Positions 62,251-64,000 of a DNA stretch of 64,000 nt are shown piece by piece; position 1 is the first letter of the stretch, and each line of letters begins with the position of its first letter. This DNA is from Providencia stuartii (GTDB taxonomy: Bacteria > Pseudomonadota > Gammaproteobacteria > Enterobacterales > Enterobacteriaceae). Location of the stretch: assembly GCF_029277985.1 (NCBI RefSeq), contig NZ_CP119546.1, positions 3,472,001 through 3,536,000 on the forward strand. The letters are read 5' to 3'. Below the pieces are notes generated by a model. It was given only the letters and a program-made list of their open reading frames with translations. It ran no database searches and was not told the DNA's origin. A program made the translations under genes and the position numbers.

Positions 62251-62559
62251 GCAGACAAGCAAAAGAAAAAATCTAAAAAAGACAACGTGTAAACAAGTTT
62301 ACAGAAAATCTTCATCGTTAGATATTTAAGATTAATCTTGAAGTTAACGTAATGAGATATCTCGTCACCAATAATGATAAAAGAAAAGTGATTGCAATCT
62401 GTCGCAAAAGACATAATCATTCCAAAATACTTTCTAAATTTCTCGCACCATCACGGGTCACCATCAAAAATTAACACAATAAAAAGTGCAGCGCGTAAAT
62501 TTAAAAAGTATTAACAACGTCGGTTAAAAAAACACATATTCAGACAAAGAACACATACA
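62251..62559. other. gcvB-csdA intergenic region
   Basis: AT-rich, with no gene or clear hairpin seen. Presumably contains the csdA promoter, which could not be placed. Confidence 0.5.
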
Positions 62560-63768
62560 ATGGATCATTTTTCTGCCAAGCAGTTTCGAGAACAATTTCC
62601 CGCTATCCAGTCTCATACCGTTCACCTAGATAGTGCCGCGACAGCCTTAAAACCAATCTCCATGTCTCAAGCCTCAAATGACTACTATCTCCACTCTGGT
62701 AGTTCAGTTTATCGCGGGCAATCTCCTGAATCATTGAGAATAACTCAAAATTACGAACAAGGCCGAGTACGTGTTGCGAAATTGATTAACGCAGAAGATG
62801 AAAACACAATTATTTGGACGCGCGGCACCACAGAATCTATTAATCTTATTGCGCAAAGCTATTTTAGGCATCATTTAAAGCCTAATGATGAAATTATTGT
62901 CAGCGAATTAGAACACCATTCAAATTTACTGCCTTGGCTAATCCTCGCTCAGCAAACGGGCGCAAAAATAATCAAATGGCCGATCAATCAAGACCAAACT
63001 CTACATATTGAGAAATTGAAGCAATTGCTTACCCCTAATAGCAAAGTGATTGCTATCACTCAAATGTCAAACGTAACAGGCTATCAACCGGATTTAACAG
63101 CGATTACTTCACTGGCACATAAGGCAGGTGCTCTCGTTGTCGTTGATGGCGCACAAGGCGTTGTACATAGCCCAATGGATGTTTGTGCCATGGATATCGA
63201 CTTTTATGCTTTCTCCGCTCACAAACTTTATGGACCGACTGGCCTAGGGGTTTGTTACGGTAAACCTAATTTACTGGCAGCAATGTCTCCTTGGCACGGC
63301 GGCGGAAAAATGCTGTCAGAAGTCAGTTTTGACCACTTTACCCCTGCTCCTATTCCCCATTGTTTTGAGGCTGGTACACCGAATATTGCTGGGGTCATCG
63401 CTTTTTCAGCGACGCTGGATTGGTTATCTGAAATCGATTTACACCACCGTGAGGCGCATTGCTGCTCATTGATAAATTATGCCCATGAGCAACTGAAATC
63501 ACTCCCAGGATTTACTTGCTACAGCGAACCCAATACCCCTTTGCTTTCCTTCAATTTTGACGGCATACACCATAGTGATTTGGGCCTATTATTGACTGAA
63601 CAAAAAATTGCATTACGCTATGGGCAACATTGTGCGCAACCATTAATGGATGCACTCGATATTAGAGGCTGCTTACGTATTTCTGTCATGCCATACAATA
63701 ATCTGCAAGATATTGATAAATTTATTAATGCGCTAAAGTTTGCACTCTCAATACTGAATGATGAATAA
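62560..63768 (+). CDS. csdA: Cysteine desulfurase CsdA
   Basis: 402 residues. PLP lysine in YAFSAHKLYGPTGLGV and active-site Cys in ALRYGQHCAQPLMD near 356. Passes sulfur to CsdE. Followed after 9 nt by csdE. Confidence 0.96.
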   Translation: MDHFSAKQFREQFPAIQSHTVHLDSAATALKPISMSQASNDYYLHSGSSVYRGQSPESLRITQNYEQGRVRVAKLINAEDENTIIWTRGTTESINLIAQSYFRHHLKPNDEIIVSELEHHSNLLPWLILAQQTGAKIIKWPINQDQTLHIEKLKQLLTPNSKVIAITQMSNVTGYQPDLTAITSLAHKAGALVVVDGAQGVVHSPMDVCAMDIDFYAFSAHKLYGPTGLGVCYGKPNLLAAMSPWHGGGKMLSEVSFDHFTPAPIPHCFEAGTPNIAGVIAFSATLDWLSEIDLHHREAHCCSLINYAHEQLKSLPGFTCYSEPNTPLLSFNFDGIHHSDLGLLLTEQKIALRYGQHCAQPLMDALDIRGCLRISVMPYNNLQDIDKFINALKFALSILNDE

Positions 63769-63777
63769 GGAAGCCTA

Positions 63778-64000
63778 ATGACTTCAATAACACCAACATT
63801 TGCGCCGCATCCTTTTGGAACAGAACTGAAAATTGAGGCAATAGTAGAGCAATTTTCAACACAAAAGGCGTGGGAAGATAAATATCGTTCACTCATCCAA
63901 CTTGCTCGCCAATTACCAACGCTGACTGAAGAACAGAAACAACACACTCAGGAAGTGAAAGGATGTGAAAATAGAGTTTGGATTGGCGCGAGATTGAATG
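63778..64000 (+). CDS. csdE: Sulfur acceptor CsdE (partial)
   Basis: First 74 residues only; runs off the window. PFGTELKIEAIVEQFSTQKA and the acceptor cysteine in VKGCENRVWIG identify CsdE/SufE. AAGGAAGCC ribosome binding site. Confidence 0.93.
   Translation, partial: MTSITPTFAPHPFGTELKIEAIVEQFSTQKAWEDKYRSLIQLARQLPTLTEEQKQHTQEVKGCENRVWIGARLN

Noticed and set aside
1..64000. CRISPR array or insertion sequence
   Set aside because: No spaced direct repeats and no transposase-like protein were seen anywhere in the window.

Overview
The window is a low-GC enterobacterial chromosome segment carrying one complete-looking lambdoid prophage. The flanking order yqcC - csrB-like sRNA - syd - queF - [prophage] - ppnN - xni - rlmM - ygdD - gcvA/gcvB - csdA - csdE is the order known from Escherichia coli and relatives. 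The AT-rich composition and protein divergence suggest Morganellaceae, most likely Providencia (inference, not tested by alignment).

The prophage spans about 3,551-57,167. Its ends are a perfect 25-bp direct repeat (3551-3575 and 57143-57167) that is the first codons of ppnN. The integrase and excisionase abut the right copy. Integration separates ppnN from its native upstream region and start codon, and supplies a new ATG and ribosome binding site.

Reading the late genes in their transcribed direction (minus strand, high to low coordinate): immunity and replication (cI on plus; cro, cII, O-like initiator, DnaB on minus), a nin-like block (DUF1367, DUF1364, RusA, NinH, Q-type antiterminator), tRNA-Met, lysis (two holin-like proteins, endolysin, Rz/Rz1), a KilA-N gene, terminase, portal, head genes, tail tube and chaperone. 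An accessory island of about 8 kb (15.9-24.1 kb) follows, then tape measure, M, L, K, I, J and tail fibre. The early left operon (plus strand, 47.8-57.1 kb) has many small genes, a Sak4-like ATPase, SSB, an orphan adenine methyltransferase, NinX, a DksA-like zinc finger protein, xis and int.

The accessory island is the most interesting part. It holds a P22-like immI locus (divergent mnt and arc-ant). The mnt operon carries a GHKL ATPase fused to a HExxH zinc-peptidase-like domain, in the position held by the superinfection-exclusion region in P22. It also has a YafO-like toxin translationally coupled to an unfamiliar 198-residue partner behind two palindromic operators, a membrane protein of unknown role and a YjzC-like small protein. 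Two copies of a small convergent gene cassette, each led by the same potential RNA pseudoknot, flank the tape measure gene and the lysis genes.

The CI circuit can be read directly: five TACC-N4-GGTA palindromes, three at cro/cI and two at the left operon, with one overlapping the -10 of each early promoter. All assignments are from reading the sequence; no database search was run.
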